DNA of 64,000 bases from contig NZ_CP043869.1 of NCBI RefSeq assembly GCF_008630635.1, forward strand, positions 2,541,160 to 2,605,159, given 5' to 3'. The translations under genes and the position numbers were made by a program. Origin of the DNA: Neptunomonas concharum (GTDB lineage: Bacteria; Pseudomonadota; Gammaproteobacteria; Pseudomonadales; Balneatricaceae). Of this stretch, positions 35,296-45,557 are shown piece by piece (within the stretch, counting starts at the first letter, position 1; every line of letters starts with the position of its first letter). Under the pieces are notes generated by a model, which worked only from the letters and a program-made list of their open reading frames with translations, had not been told where the DNA came from and searched no databases.

Positions 35296-36156
35296 CTAAA
35301 GCGTTAGGCCAAAGACGAGACTGATGTTATACAAAACCCCAAATACCATAAGAAAGCGCCCACTTCCGGGTGTTAACCGTTGGCGTGCCTGCGGGGGCTG
35401 CCCCAGTAACTTAAGCAGTGATGGCACTAACCCAAAAGAAAGCAATGCAAGAAGAATAAGCGGAGCTTGATGATAGGCTGACAACGCAACAACCAACAAT
35501 GCCGTAACCAAAAGCACTAAGCGATACAGCTGGCTACCCCGCTGATAACCTAGTTTGACCACCAACGTTTCGATACCGAGCGCCTTATCTGCCTCGTAAT
35601 CTCGTAGTTCGTTACTCAACAAAAGGAGAGATACCAGCAGGCTGATAGGAATACTCAGCAGCAGTAAATCTGGGCTCCAACGGCCAGAAACGGCAGTGTA
35701 GCTACCTACCACCATTAGCACCCCCATTAACCAGAATACAAGAATAACGCCCAACCCTCTGCCTTTGTAATTAATCGGCTGTAAGGTGTATCCCAGCGCT
35801 CCCAAAAGCCCAACAGCACACAGTAACAAGAAGGACAAACCTACTTGATAGACAAACCAAAAGCCTATAAAAGAAGCCAGCAGGAAGCACATTAAGCCTA
35901 TTCGATAGTTTTTAAGAATAGAGGCTATCTGCGAGGAAGAAAGCTCCGATTTTAAGGATATATCTGCATAATCATTGATCAGATTAACTCCCGCCTGTAG
36001 TAACACACCACCCACCAGCACGAGTACTATCCGCAGTAAGTCTTGCTCACCTTCCAGCCACGCAACCGTTATACCCGAGCTACAAGCGATCAAAGCAACA
36101 GCGAAAGAGAAAGGACGTAAAGCCTTGAGGAAGTTGTATTCAGAAGAGTGAGTCAT
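35296..36156 (-). CDS. UbiA-superfamily prenyltransferase, MenA-like
   Basis: A 286-residue integral membrane protein with about eight hydrophobic helices. Both Asp-rich motifs of the UbiA superfamily are visible: NLINDYAD (about residue 60) and NELRDYEADK (about residue 180). The layout is nearest to MenA (1,4-dihydroxy-2-naphthoate prenyltransferase). No other menaquinone gene is near, so the acceptor substrate is uncertain. A terminator separates it from trhP. Confidence 0.82.
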   Translation of the reverse strand: MTHSSEYNFLKALRPFSFAVALIACSSGITVAWLEGEQDLLRIVLVLVGGVLLQAGVNLINDYADISLKSELSSSQIASILKNYRIGLMCFLLASFIGFWFVYQVGLSFLLLCAVGLLGALGYTLQPINYKGRGLGVILVFWLMGVLMVVGSYTAVSGRWSPDLLLLSIPISLLVSLLLLSNELRDYEADKALGIETLVVKLGYQRGSQLYRLVLLVTALLVVALSAYHQAPLILLALLSFGLVPSLLKLLGQPPQARQRLTPGSGRFLMVFGVLYNISLVFGLTL

Positions 36157-36168
36157 TTAAATAATCCG

Positions 36169-36198
36169 TTAAAAAAGGTGCTTAACAAAGCACCTTTT
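36169..36198 (-). terminator. Rho-independent terminator of trhP
   Basis: On the minus strand AAGGTGC and GCACCTT pair around an 8-nt loop, followed by a T run, 21 nt after the trhP stop. A-tract symmetry could let it work in both directions. Confidence 0.88.
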
Positions 36199-36218
36199 CC
36201 TGCACGTGTTGTACCGCT

Positions 36219-37574
36219 TTATCCTACCTTTGGCGCATTGGGTAGATCACGCATCAATAAGGCATAGGTCATATCTGCATCGACATCCATAGGAATCTGC
36301 ATAACATGCCCTGAACCAGGTGCTACATCGACCTTATCGCCATGTTTATTGAGCATCTCATCCAAACGGAATTTATGATTACCCGCTGGGGTCATCAACT
36401 CTAGCGTATCGCCTACTTTAAAGTGGTTTTTAACCTCAATTTCCATCATGCCTGTTTGCTGGTTATAACTCGCAACCTCTCCGACAAACTGTTGATGAAC
36501 ACCGATTGAATGGCCACTTTCGTAGTTCTGATACTCATCATGCACATGGCGACGATAGAAGCCTTCGGTATAACCACGACTCGCGAGGTTTTCAAGCTCA
36601 TCCATCAGACCCATATCAAATGGTTTACCAGCGACAGCGTCATCTATTGCTTTGCGGTACGCCTGCGCCGTACGCGCAACATAGTAGTGGGATTTAGTTC
36701 GCCCTTCGATCTTCAGGGAGTCTACGCCCATCTCTGCCAACTTATGCACATGTTGAATTGCACGCAGGTCTTTAGAGTTCATGATATAAGTGCCATGCTC
36801 ATCTTCAAAAGCAGGCATATATTCACCAGGGCGGGTTTCTTCCTGCAATAGGAAAATCCGATCGGTTGGCGCACCTTCACCTAAATCCGGTTGTACTGGC
36901 TCAGCGGTAGGATCAAAACTCTGAACAGGGATAATATCGCCCGACTCATCCTGTTTCGCCTCATGGGCATCATATTTCCAGCGGCAAGTATTCGTACAAG
37001 TGCCTTGGTTAGGGTCGCGCTTGTTGATATAACCTGATAGCAAGCAACGGCCAGAGTAAGCAATACAAAGTGCCCCATGAACGAAGACTTCAATCTCCAT
37101 TTCGGGACAACGCTGGCGAATTTCAGCCACTTCATCCAAGGATAACTCACGAGAAAGAATAACCCGCTCAATACCTGCTTGGTGCCAGAATTTTACGGCA
37201 GCCCAATTCATCGTGTTTGCCTGTACAGACAGGTGAATCGGCACATGCGGGAAATGCTCTTTCACAATGTGGATCAAACCTGGGTCCGACATAATCAAAG
37301 CATCAGGCCCCATCTCAACGACAGGACGCAGATCATCAAGATAGGTCGTTAGCTTGCTGTTATGGGGGAGGATATTACTCGCAAGAAAGAACTTTTTACC
37401 TAACTTATGCGCAATACTAATCCCTTCCGCCAAGTTATCCATATTAAAGTCGTTATTCCGCACACGGAGACTATAGCGAGGCTGGCCCGCATAAACAGCG
37501 TCAGCGCCATAAGCGAACGCATATTTCATATTTTTTAGCGTCCCTGCCGGGGACAATAATTCAGGAGTACGCAT
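36219..37574 (-). CDS. trhP: tRNA 5-hydroxyuridine synthesis protein, U32 peptidase family
   Basis: A 451-residue homologue of E. coli YegQ/TrhP (453), which is needed for prephenate-dependent formation of 5-hydroxyuridine at wobble U34 of tRNA, the precursor of cmo5U. The U32 signature region VFVHGALCIAYSGRCLLS and the CTNTCRW segment supply the conserved cysteines. The N-terminal LSPAGTLKNMKYAFAYGADA block is near-identical to YegQ as I recall it. It is followed on the same strand by its own terminator; thpR lies 33 nt upstream. Confidence 0.93.
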   Translation of the reverse strand: MRTPELLSPAGTLKNMKYAFAYGADAVYAGQPRYSLRVRNNDFNMDNLAEGISIAHKLGKKFFLASNILPHNSKLTTYLDDLRPVVEMGPDALIMSDPGLIHIVKEHFPHVPIHLSVQANTMNWAAVKFWHQAGIERVILSRELSLDEVAEIRQRCPEMEIEVFVHGALCIAYSGRCLLSGYINKRDPNQGTCTNTCRWKYDAHEAKQDESGDIIPVQSFDPTAEPVQPDLGEGAPTDRIFLLQEETRPGEYMPAFEDEHGTYIMNSKDLRAIQHVHKLAEMGVDSLKIEGRTKSHYYVARTAQAYRKAIDDAVAGKPFDMGLMDELENLASRGYTEGFYRRHVHDEYQNYESGHSIGVHQQFVGEVASYNQQTGMMEIEVKNHFKVGDTLELMTPAGNHKFRLDEMLNKHGDKVDVAPGSGHVMQIPMDVDADMTYALLMRDLPNAPKVG

Positions 37575-37607
37575 AGATAGGGTTATTACTCAGGCGTTAG
37601 TTAGTCT

Positions 37608-38168
37608 TCAGTCAAGATCTTGCAATTCGACTTCAAATAATGGGGTATAAACAGAGCCATGCTCACCCTGTTTGCTTTGGAACAACACAACAGAGTCAGC
37701 CAAACTATAAAGCTCTAAATTGGGCCATTGCTCAGGCTGTTTAAATTTATTCTTGCGAGGTAATTTTCCCAGCGTGATATGCGGCGTAAAGTCAGCAGGG
37801 TCGTTTTTAATACCCGCTTCTTCAACCACATCCGCTACCCGCTTTTGCAGAGAGATCAGCTTATCATTCTCTGCTGGCAGCGCCGCTATCAAGGAAACCT
37901 TAGGGTTGATTTCGTAATAATCGACCTGCTCCAAACATACCTGAAACGACTGTTCTTCTTCCAGATGTCTTTTAGCTAAGCCTTCAAGACGATCAATTTG
38001 ATCTAATCCGGTATCTCCCAAAAAACAGAGCGTCAGGTGGTAGTGATCAGAATCAACCCAGTTAACTTCCAGTTTACGATCATAGGCGCATAAACCATCG
38101 GCTTGGTCTGCCAGCTGTCTTACAACAGAGTCTGCCAGCCTTAAAGCGAAAAATGTTCGAATCCTCAT
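37608..38168 (-). CDS. thpR: RNA 2',3'-cyclic phosphodiesterase (2H family)
   Basis: A 186-residue 2H phosphoesterase, formerly 2'-5' RNA ligase LigT. Both catalytic HxTx motifs are present: HLTL in YHLTLCFLG (about residue 45) and HITL in FTPHITLGKL (about residue 130). It hydrolyses 2',3'-cyclic phosphate ends. Length matches E. coli ThpR (176). It is upstream of trhP on the same strand. Confidence 0.92.
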   Translation of the reverse strand: MRIRTFFALRLADSVVRQLADQADGLCAYDRKLEVNWVDSDHYHLTLCFLGDTGLDQIDRLEGLAKRHLEEEQSFQVCLEQVDYYEINPKVSLIAALPAENDKLISLQKRVADVVEEAGIKNDPADFTPHITLGKLPRKNKFKQPEQWPNLELYSLADSVVLFQSKQGEHGSVYTPLFEVELQDLD

Positions 38169-38253
38169 GGGTTCGGGGTTAATACCTTTTTGTTCATAGA
38201 CCGCGTATTTTGCCTTGCGAAGAACACTTGCGCAAATTTTTTACAGTGATCCG

Positions 38254-38865
38254 TTAGCGCTTCACTTTTGCTGCAACGCGTTTATTTTCTTCAGAAGAGA
38301 GAATACGTCTAATCCAATCATGAATTGCAGGAAACGGAGTAAAATCAAAACCTGACAGCTTTGCCCAGCTTAACACCATAGCACCGTGAATATCCGCGAT
38401 GCTTTTTTCGCCACAAAGGTACTCTTTGCCGGTTAGCTGTTGCTCTAGCACAGGGAAGAAACGCAGCAATTCGGCGTTAGCTTTATTAACCACTTGCTGA
38501 TCAGGATTAGCAGCGGAATACTTTACTTGCAGTAAAAGATCCAGCGCAGGAGCTTCGAGCTGGTTACTAATATACAAAGACCAGCGTAAGATATCGGCCT
38601 CCCCTTCTGGCGTATTGGCCCACAGCTGCCCCTCGCCATATTTACGCACGAGGTAATACAGAATCGCCTGGGTTTCAAATAACGTAAAATCGCCATCAAC
38701 CAATGTAGGTACTTTGCCGGTTGGATTGAGTGCACGATAATCGTCTGACTGGGAAGCCTCGCTGCGAGTACCAATATCAACCAACTCATACTCCAAACCG
38801 AGTGTTTCAAGCGTTACCATCACCATGGCCGCCCGTGAGAGAACACTACCGTATACTTTAATCAT
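38254..38865 (-). CDS. Glutathione S-transferase family protein
   Basis: A 203-residue GST with the thioredoxin-fold N-terminal domain (about 1-78; PTLVDGDFTLFETQAIL contains the cis-Pro and glutathione-binding Glu-Thr) and an all-helical C-terminal domain. An N-terminal SRAAM segment occupies the catalytic Ser/Tyr position. The substrate is unknown. It shares a strand with the coiled-coil membrane protein upstream, 21 nt away. Confidence 0.88.
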   Translation of the reverse strand: MIKVYGSVLSRAAMVMVTLETLGLEYELVDIGTRSEASQSDDYRALNPTGKVPTLVDGDFTLFETQAILYYLVRKYGEGQLWANTPEGEADILRWSLYISNQLEAPALDLLLQVKYSAANPDQQVVNKANAELLRFFPVLEQQLTGKEYLCGEKSIADIHGAMVLSWAKLSGFDFTPFPAIHDWIRRILSSEENKRVAAKVKR

Positions 38866-38886
38866 AGCTTTTTCCTATTATTAGCA

Positions 38887-39954
38887 TCACAAACGATTAA
38901 CTTGGAGTTGCAAGGCGTTCAGCTTTTGTTTTAAAGCCTGAATATCACCCACCATTTGGCGGCGTGTGCCATCAATAGCGCGAATAGCTTGCTCGTTGGT
39001 TTGCACCCGCGAAGACAACGCTCCACCACCACTTCGGTTCGCTTTTTCCAAACTGGCTATTCTGGATGATTGCTTGGCTAATCCTGATTGTAGCTGAGCT
39101 TGCCCTTCAGCGAGGCTTTCTTCAAGAATGGCTAATTGGGTTCTTAGTGTTGATAAGCTTTGCTGTAAGCTGTCGAGTTGCTTGTTCTGCTCAGTTGCTG
39201 TTGAGGCTTGCTTCGCTACTGCGGTTTTTTGTGCAGATTGCAGGTCGATTAAGCGTTTATCTGCTTGCGCCTGCTGCTTTTTAAGGGCTTCAACCTCGGA
39301 TGCTACATTATTGCTTGCCAGCCGTTTATCAAGACTGACTAGTTTCTCTTCTACTTGGTTGATCTGACCTGCTCCGGTTTTCTGATCCTTTATTAGACCC
39401 TCGACCTGAGCTTGCAATGTTTTCAGAGAACCAGAAAGCGATTCTAACTGGGATTTTTGCTGGGATTCTGTCAGTTTCCACAAGCCTGCTATTTCGGCAT
39501 CAAAGTGTTTGTGCCGTTCTAGCATGGTCGAATCTAACTTAGAAAGACGCTCTTCTAGTGTGGGTGCTTGCGGATTAGGTGCACCAGCGGTGACATTGAG
39601 TAATTTTTCAAGTGTTTGTATCCGCTCGGCTGATGCCTGTAAGTCAGTGCGTTGCTGCTCAATGGTTTGCTGTAAACCAAACATCATATAGCCCAATCCA
39701 CTGACCGCCGCCGTTAGCAGCACCAAAATCAGGGTTACAAACCAATCGCCACTACTCTCTTGTCGAATCACTAACTCATTGGGTGTCGATTTAACGCCCG
39801 ATGTAGATTGCTCAGGCCGAGTATTTTGAGTCGTTTGCCCGGCCTCGCTCACCGGTTCTACCTTATCAAGCGGCTTACCCTGTGGCGCTTTAACTACCGA
39901 AGGATCAGCAGGCCCTAAATCGGGTACCTGAAGGTCATTATCATCACGACTCAT
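38887..39954 (-). CDS. Bitopic membrane protein with long periplasmic coiled coil
   Basis: A 355-residue protein I do not recognise by name. A charged, proline-containing cytoplasmic part (about 1-75) is followed by one membrane helix (about 76-98, FVTLILVLLTAAVSGLGYMM) and then a long heptad-rich, Gln/Leu/Ser-rich coiled coil to the end. No catalytic motif is visible. A scaffold or envelope-spacer role would be speculation. It lies upstream of the GST gene. Confidence 0.6.
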   Translation of the reverse strand: MSRDDNDLQVPDLGPADPSVVKAPQGKPLDKVEPVSEAGQTTQNTRPEQSTSGVKSTPNELVIRQESSGDWFVTLILVLLTAAVSGLGYMMFGLQQTIEQQRTDLQASAERIQTLEKLLNVTAGAPNPQAPTLEERLSKLDSTMLERHKHFDAEIAGLWKLTESQQKSQLESLSGSLKTLQAQVEGLIKDQKTGAGQINQVEEKLVSLDKRLASNNVASEVEALKKQQAQADKRLIDLQSAQKTAVAKQASTATEQNKQLDSLQQSLSTLRTQLAILEESLAEGQAQLQSGLAKQSSRIASLEKANRSGGGALSSRVQTNEQAIRAIDGTRRQMVGDIQALKQKLNALQLQVNRL

Positions 39955-40037
39955 GTGTACTTAGTTCCCATTAGAAATTACTGGCATCAAGTTACCAGCT
40001 TTACCTAAGCAACAAAAGTCCTGCCGTGCTTATCTTT

Positions 40038-41360
40038 TTACTGCAACGCGTTAAAAGCATCACGGGTGTAATTTTCAACACCTTCGGGTAATACGCAGAC
40101 ATTATCCTCTATACGAATGCCACCCCATGGTGTCAATTGCTCCACCAAGTGCCAGTCAATATGCCCTTTGACGGAGTGCCGTTTTAACTCACCTAATAAG
40201 CTTGGAATAAAATAAAGCCCCGGCTCAATCGTCACGACAAAATCGGCTTCCAAGTTTCGTGTTAAACGAAGATAGGGATGATTTTCAGGGGGTGGAGTTT
40301 GGCTGCCAGACAAGTCTGTTTGCCAGCCACCTATATCATGTACCTGAATACCTAAAAGATGACCTAACCCATGGGGGTAAAAGGTTCGGGTGATAGCGAG
40401 CGCATCAGCAGAAGATATCTGCTCAGGCTGTCGTACAATGCCACTGGCTACGAGAATCGTGAACAAACGTCGGTGCATCGCTTCATGTAGTGCAACAAAG
40501 GAAACACCAGGCTTAACCTCAGCGACAATAACCTGTTGCGCAATATCCATTTGTTCGATGAGATAATGAAATAGATGACTCCCTTGACTGACGGTGCGGG
40601 TAATATCAGCAACGTAACCTTGGTAAACCGCTCCAGCGTCTGCCAGTAAGGTTCTGCGAACAGCTGGCGGCTGGTGGGATTTATGCTGATAGTGCAGTAC
40701 CGCTGCGTGTTCATTTAAGCCAATAATATTGTTGTAAGGGAGCTGCCCTTCCTGATGACCAATCGCAGTTAAGTAACCTTGGTGTAATTGATACTCACTC
40801 AGTGGTTCTTCAAACGCTTGCGACAGATAATGATGCCCCTTAACTGCCGTTCTGTTGGCCTCGCGAATACACGCTTGCTCCCATGGGGTCTTATAAGCTC
40901 GATAGTAGTGCAGATGCTGCATGAGAGTTGTTGGGTTATGCGTCAACTCACTACCAACCACCTCACAGAGTTGCTCTGCAATCAGCGCGATACGCTTACC
41001 CGTCACGATCTCTTTAAGAACCGTTGCTCTATCCGAATATAAGCGGATATCAAAGTGTTCACACCAAAACTCATTTGGCATCTCTGGGGTAATATGCCAA
41101 AAATCATCCGGTGAATAGATGGCGAGCACAGGCTTTCTATCAGGTACGATAAACAACCATCCATCAGGATAATCTGCTAAAAAAGGCACCCAATGCACAA
41201 AGTGAGGATTCGGCTTATAGGCCTGTGTGTAATCATCTAAAAAATGATAGGACGGACGGCCTGAGTGAATCAGTAAACCATCGAACCCTTCTTGCTCTAA
41301 TAAACTACCACAGCGCTGCATAAGCTGTTGAACGTGATCTGTATACATAGTCTGTATCAT
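40038..41360 (-). CDS. pepQ: Xaa-Pro dipeptidase
   Basis: A 440-residue M24-family metallopeptidase (E. coli PepQ, 443) that splits dipeptides with C-terminal proline. The metal ligands appear in order: Asp in LADAGAVY, Asp in VADITRT, His in HGLGHLLGIQVHD, Glu in TIEPGLYF and Glu in GIRIEDN. The N-terminal creatinase-like domain is complete. Its ATG overlaps the LysR stop (ATGA). It ends the peptide transport-peptidase cluster on this strand. Confidence 0.93.
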   Translation of the reverse strand: MIQTMYTDHVQQLMQRCGSLLEQEGFDGLLIHSGRPSYHFLDDYTQAYKPNPHFVHWVPFLADYPDGWLFIVPDRKPVLAIYSPDDFWHITPEMPNEFWCEHFDIRLYSDRATVLKEIVTGKRIALIAEQLCEVVGSELTHNPTTLMQHLHYYRAYKTPWEQACIREANRTAVKGHHYLSQAFEEPLSEYQLHQGYLTAIGHQEGQLPYNNIIGLNEHAAVLHYQHKSHQPPAVRRTLLADAGAVYQGYVADITRTVSQGSHLFHYLIEQMDIAQQVIVAEVKPGVSFVALHEAMHRRLFTILVASGIVRQPEQISSADALAITRTFYPHGLGHLLGIQVHDIGGWQTDLSGSQTPPPENHPYLRLTRNLEADFVVTIEPGLYFIPSLLGELKRHSVKGHIDWHLVEQLTPWGGIRIEDNVCVLPEGVENYTRDAFNALQ

Positions 41361-42310
41361 GAGTTCGGTGTCTCTATTAAGCCGTGAGATTCAAGCTCTT
41401 CACGCATTTTCTGCCAAAAAAGCTCAAGCGTTGTCGTTCTGCTGCTATTTTTCAGTCGATAGAGCCGGATTTGTAATGGGATATGCCAACGTTCATCACC
41501 CGCTAAAGCAAGGCGCTTATACGCTAGGCTCTCTTCTACCAAACGTTTGGGCAGCCAACCCACACCAAACCCTTCTTTGATCATCGCTTTTACACTGACC
41601 GATAGCATATTTTCATTGATCGTGACTAGATGCGGTGTTTCCAGCGCCTGCTGTAGTGAGTGTTCAATCAATGGTCGTAAAAACGAACTGGCGTGATAAC
41701 TAATATAAGGCAGGGGGGCTTTTTTAGTGCCCGGTAACATGAACAGGGGCTGATGATCTGCATCCAAGGCAGTTACTGGCACTAACTCCTCTTCACATAC
41801 GACAAGATGCTCAAAACGAGGGTCATTAAACTCCTCAACATAATTGATTAAGGGATGCCAATAACACAAGACCAAGTCGCATTGCCCTTGGGTTAACGCC
41901 GACACAAAATCACTTGCAGCCCATGACGTAGAGGTCAGATTCAGATCAATATCGATACCATAACGCTCAGACGCTGGCATCAGCCAAGTACGATAATAGA
42001 GAAGATATAGTGTTTGCGTCGTAGCAAAACGCAAACGGCTCTCCTCTTGTTCACGAATTTCACGGCATTGGGCTTTGGTGTCGCGGGCAATTCTGACCAT
42101 CTGTTCTGCGCCCGACAAGAAGATCTCCCCAGCAGGTGTGAGACTGAGCGGCAGCGTGTTTCTGTCGATCAATGTCACGCCCATCTCATCTTCAAGCAAC
42201 TTGATGCGACGGCTTAAGGTCGGTTGAGTCACGTTTTGCTCCTCCGCCGCACGAGAGAAGTGGCGCGTCCGCGCTAAAGCGATAAAATCATCCAGCCAAC
42301 GAATCTCCAT
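41357..42310 (-). CDS. LysR-family regulator in the peptide cluster
   Basis: A 317-residue LysR protein: N-terminal winged helix (FIALARTRHFSRAAEEQN; TQPTLSRRIKLLEDEMG) and an effector-binding domain (about 90-300). It is not divergent from a target but sits in line between the M14 carboxypeptidase gene (66 nt upstream) and pepQ, which it overlaps by 4 nt. Control of pepQ or of the whole peptide operon is inferred; T-N11-A type palindromes lie upstream of the binding-protein gene. Confidence 0.88.
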   Translation of the reverse strand: MEIRWLDDFIALARTRHFSRAAEEQNVTQPTLSRRIKLLEDEMGVTLIDRNTLPLSLTPAGEIFLSGAEQMVRIARDTKAQCREIREQEESRLRFATTQTLYLLYYRTWLMPASERYGIDIDLNLTSTSWAASDFVSALTQGQCDLVLCYWHPLINYVEEFNDPRFEHLVVCEEELVPVTALDADHQPLFMLPGTKKAPLPYISYHASSFLRPLIEHSLQQALETPHLVTINENMLSVSVKAMIKEGFGVGWLPKRLVEESLAYKRLALAGDERWHIPLQIRLYRLKNSSRTTTLELFWQKMREELESHGLIETPNS

Positions 42311-42376
42311 AGAAACCTCGGCCTAACCTTGCCACGTTATCAGGGCACAGCCTGACGTTTTCAGTATGAACTTCAT

Positions 42377-43507
42377 TTACAATGTGACCAACCAATCAGC
42401 AATAGGATTGAGTATAGACGATCCTAGCTGTATAGATCGCTCTGGAGACCAACCTGCAAGATGATCAGGTCGCTCATCATAATCCTTAAAAGGCATCTCT
42501 AAGGTCATAGCGGGGCAATTGAAATAGTCCCCTACCCAAAACCCTGCAATAGTCATCGTCTCAGGTCCGAATTTCCCCGGCTCATAGCCACGCACGGTTT
42601 GGAAATCGGGGTTCACCCGCTGCAAATCCTGCTTAAATTGCTCTTCTTGAGCCAACACTTGCTCGGATACACTCGGTGAACCTGCTTGCCCAGCGATAAA
42701 GTTACAAGGCAGCGCTTCATCGCCATGAATATCCAGATACAGATCTACGCCAGTATCCATCATCTTTTGCCGCACATAGTAAACTTCTGGGCTGTTCTTT
42801 AGGGTGGGAGATTGCCACTCGCGATTTAAGTTAATCCCCGCCGCATTGGTACGTAGGTGCCCTCTTACTGAACCATCAGGGTTCATATTGGGCACTACCC
42901 AAAAGATACACTGTTCTAGCAGTTTGGCTGACAATGGGTCTGTTTCATCCAACAAACGACCCAGCATCCCTTCCGCAAACCACTCAGCCATGGTTTCTCC
43001 TGGGTGTTGGCGCGCCGTCACCCAGATATGCTTTTTATGGGCACCGTCATCACCAATTTTGAGCAGGTTAATATCGCGTCCATCCAATGTCGTGCCTATG
43101 TCCAGTACTTCACAACGCTCAGATTGCTGGGCGGCTGCCACCAGATCCAAATGTTGTTCATAACTATACGGTGCAAAATAAGCATAATAGATGCTGCCTT
43201 GCTCTGGCGTATGCTCAACCACCAGCTCCCCTGCCTCTGTATAACGAGTAGGTACACGAAACCACTCGCGACGATCATAAGAGGCAGCTGCTCGATAATC
43301 TGGCCAACCATCGGGGTAAGCCGCGCCTTGCGCGTTTAGAAAACGAAGGGTCAACGCTTCATCAGCCGCACCCTGTACTCGAAAATAAAACCATTGATAG
43401 AACTCAGATTGCGTATCATGCTTGATCAGCAACTGTATATCCGACGGCTGCTCGGCCGACACGACTTGAATATTACCGGCATCAAACTGACTGCTGATCT
43501 TGACCAT
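42377..43507 (-). CDS. M14-family carboxypeptidase (cytosolic CCP-like)
   Basis: A 376-residue zinc carboxypeptidase of the cytosolic subgroup. An N-terminal beta domain (about 1-115) precedes the catalytic domain. Zinc ligands are visible in RQHPGETMAEW (HxxE) and LYLDIHGDE (His); the catalytic Glu lies in TLEMPFKDY. There is no signal peptide, so it acts on imported peptides in the cytoplasm. It is 30 nt downstream of the oligopeptide ATPase gene, suggesting that transported peptides are its substrates. Confidence 0.87.
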   Translation of the reverse strand: MVKISSQFDAGNIQVVSAEQPSDIQLLIKHDTQSEFYQWFYFRVQGAADEALTLRFLNAQGAAYPDGWPDYRAAASYDRREWFRVPTRYTEAGELVVEHTPEQGSIYYAYFAPYSYEQHLDLVAAAQQSERCEVLDIGTTLDGRDINLLKIGDDGAHKKHIWVTARQHPGETMAEWFAEGMLGRLLDETDPLSAKLLEQCIFWVVPNMNPDGSVRGHLRTNAAGINLNREWQSPTLKNSPEVYYVRQKMMDTGVDLYLDIHGDEALPCNFIAGQAGSPSVSEQVLAQEEQFKQDLQRVNPDFQTVRGYEPGKFGPETMTIAGFWVGDYFNCPAMTLEMPFKDYDERPDHLAGWSPERSIQLGSSILNPIADWLVTL

Positions 43508-43537
43508 GAAAACAACAACTCCTCTATCAAACTGATG

Positions 43538-44557
43538 TTATAAACGGTTTTCTTCTACACCGTGGCAAGCGACTTGCGTACCATCATCAAGCACTCTCAA
43601 AACAGGGATCTCTTGTCGACAGCGCTCATTAGCATGTGGACAACGCCCGTGGAATACACAACCGGATGGTAGATTTACCGGCGTCGGTACTTCGCCGATG
43701 AGCTTAATATAATCGGGGCGATCATCCTCTAACCGTGGAATCGCCGACAATAACGCCTGTGTATAGGGATGTCGTGGCTGTGAGAACAGCTGTTTAGTCG
43801 GGGCTAATTCACACACCGTACCCAAATACATAACAGCCACACGGGTGCCAAAATGCTCTACCACCGAAAGGTCATGGGTAATAAACAGGTAGGTCAGGTT
43901 ACGCTGCTCTTGCGCATCCATCATAAGGTTTAGCACCTGAGCCTGAATCGACACATCCAGCGCCGAAATCGGCTCATCCGCCACGATAAACTCAGGATCT
44001 ACAGCCAATGCTCGGGCGATACTGATACGCTGGCGCTGACCACCAGAGAATTCATGGGAATAGCGCTCACCCCACGTTGGATCAACCCCTACCGAAAACA
44101 TCACCTCATGAATCTTATCCCGCACTTCAGCGGCGCTCATATTCGGATTATGGAACTGTATCGGTTCTTGTAACGTTTGCTGGATCGTCATACGCGGATT
44201 TAAAGACGCATAGGGATTCTGGAAAATCATCTGCATCTTTTTACGGAAAGGCAGAATTTGCCGATCATTTAAATGATCAATCCGCTCACCCTTGTAAGCG
44301 ATCTGTCCAGATGTCGGATTCAGCAAGCCCATCACTGTGCGTGCAACCGTGGATTTCCCACAGCCCGATTCCCCCACAACACACAAGGCTTCACCTTGCA
44401 TCACATCCAGACTCACACCGTTAATAGCGTGTACGTATTCTTGATGTCGAACAATCTTGCCGCCTTTAAACTGTAGCTGGTCTAACAAATCACCCGAAAT
44501 AGAAAAACGTTTATACAAATCACGAATTTGCACCAATGAGTTGGTTTGCTCAGTCAT
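43538..44557 (-). CDS. Dipeptide/oligopeptide ABC ATPase, DppF/OppF type
   Basis: A 339-residue ATPase: Walker A GESGCGKST, signature FSGGQRQRI, Walker B FIVADEPISALD and the C-terminal oligopeptide-transporter extension with clustered cysteines (GCVFHGRCPHANERC), which can bind an Fe-S cluster in this family. It begins 1 nt after the DppD-type gene. It is the fifth gene of the importer operon. Confidence 0.93.
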   Translation of the reverse strand: MTEQTNSLVQIRDLYKRFSISGDLLDQLQFKGGKIVRHQEYVHAINGVSLDVMQGEALCVVGESGCGKSTVARTVMGLLNPTSGQIAYKGERIDHLNDRQILPFRKKMQMIFQNPYASLNPRMTIQQTLQEPIQFHNPNMSAAEVRDKIHEVMFSVGVDPTWGERYSHEFSGGQRQRISIARALAVDPEFIVADEPISALDVSIQAQVLNLMMDAQEQRNLTYLFITHDLSVVEHFGTRVAVMYLGTVCELAPTKQLFSQPRHPYTQALLSAIPRLEDDRPDYIKLIGEVPTPVNLPSGCVFHGRCPHANERCRQEIPVLRVLDDGTQVACHGVEENRL

Positions 44558-44558
44558 A

Positions 44559-45551
44559 TCAGAGCTCCTCCTTATGTGCCGCTACCTGTTTCATTTCGGC
44601 AACCATATGACAAGCAACCAAACAATTACCTGATTGCGTAAAACTCGGTAAGTTGTGCTTACACGTTTCAAAAGCGTACTCACAGCGTGGATTAAATGCA
44701 CACCCTCTAGGGATATTCTGAAGCGGCGGCATAGAGCCTCGTATCTGATTCAACTTTTGCCCCGGCAACGCCATCTGCGGTAAAGCATTCATCAAGCCTT
44801 GAGTGTAAGGATGCTGTGCATCATTAATAATCTCTTTGGTTGGGCCTTGTTCAATAATACGCCCGGCATACATCACCAACATTTTCTGAGTGACTTGCGA
44901 AACCACCCCCAAATCATGAGTGATCAGAATCAGTGCAACGTTATTTTTCTCACACAGGTCTAACATCAGGTCCATAATTTCAGCCTGAATCGTCACATCC
45001 AATGCTGTCGTAGGCTCATCCGCGATAATGATATCTGGGTCTAGTAACAACCCTATAGCAATGACGATACGCTGTCGCATCCCTCCTGATAGCTCATGAG
45101 GGTATTGATCAAGGCGTTTTTCAGGCGATGGTATTTGTACTTGCTTAAGCTTTTGCAAGGCAACACGTTTGGCATCCGCCATACTGATCTTACGATGCGC
45201 CAACAAACACTCCACCATCTGATCGCCGATGGTCAATACCGGATTCAGCGTCATCATAGGATCTTGGAAGATCATAGAGATACGGTTACCACGAATAGAG
45301 CGCAGCTCACTCGGCGATAAACTCGCCAGATCTTTACCCTCAAAGTTCACATGACCAGAGGAGATAAAACCCGGGCGCGACAAAAGATTCAAAATAGAGA
45401 ACCCCAGCACCGATTTACCCGCTCCGGACTCACCCACCACGCCTAAACGTTCACCGCGCTCCAGAGTAAAACTGACATCACGGAGTGCTTTAACGCTGCC
45501 ACTACGTAAACCAAAGCACACTTCTAAATGGTTAACTTCTAACAACGGCAT
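44559..45551 (-). CDS. Dipeptide/oligopeptide ABC ATPase, DppD/OppD type
   Basis: A 330-residue ATPase paired with the DppF-type subunit. Walker [10 protein letters not shown], signature LSGGMRQRI, Walker [12 protein letters not shown], and the C-terminal extension with [15 protein letters not shown] are visible. It starts 6 nt after the permease gene. Confidence 0.93.
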   Translation of the reverse strand: MPLLEVNHLEVCFGLRSGSVKALRDVSFTLERGERLGVVGESGAGKSVLGFSILNLLSRPGFISSGHVNFEGKDLASLSPSELRSIRGNRISMIFQDPMMTLNPVLTIGDQMVECLLAHRKISMADAKRVALQKLKQVQIPSPEKRLDQYPHELSGGMRQRIVIAIGLLLDPDIIIADEPTTALDVTIQAEIMDLMLDLCEKNNVALILITHDLGVVSQVTQKMLVMYAGRIIEQGPTKEIINDAQHPYTQGLMNALPQMALPGQKLNQIRGSMPPLQNIPRGCAFNPRCEYAFETCKHNLPSFTQSGNCLVACHMVAEMKQVAAHKEEL

Positions 45552-45557
45552 GTGTCA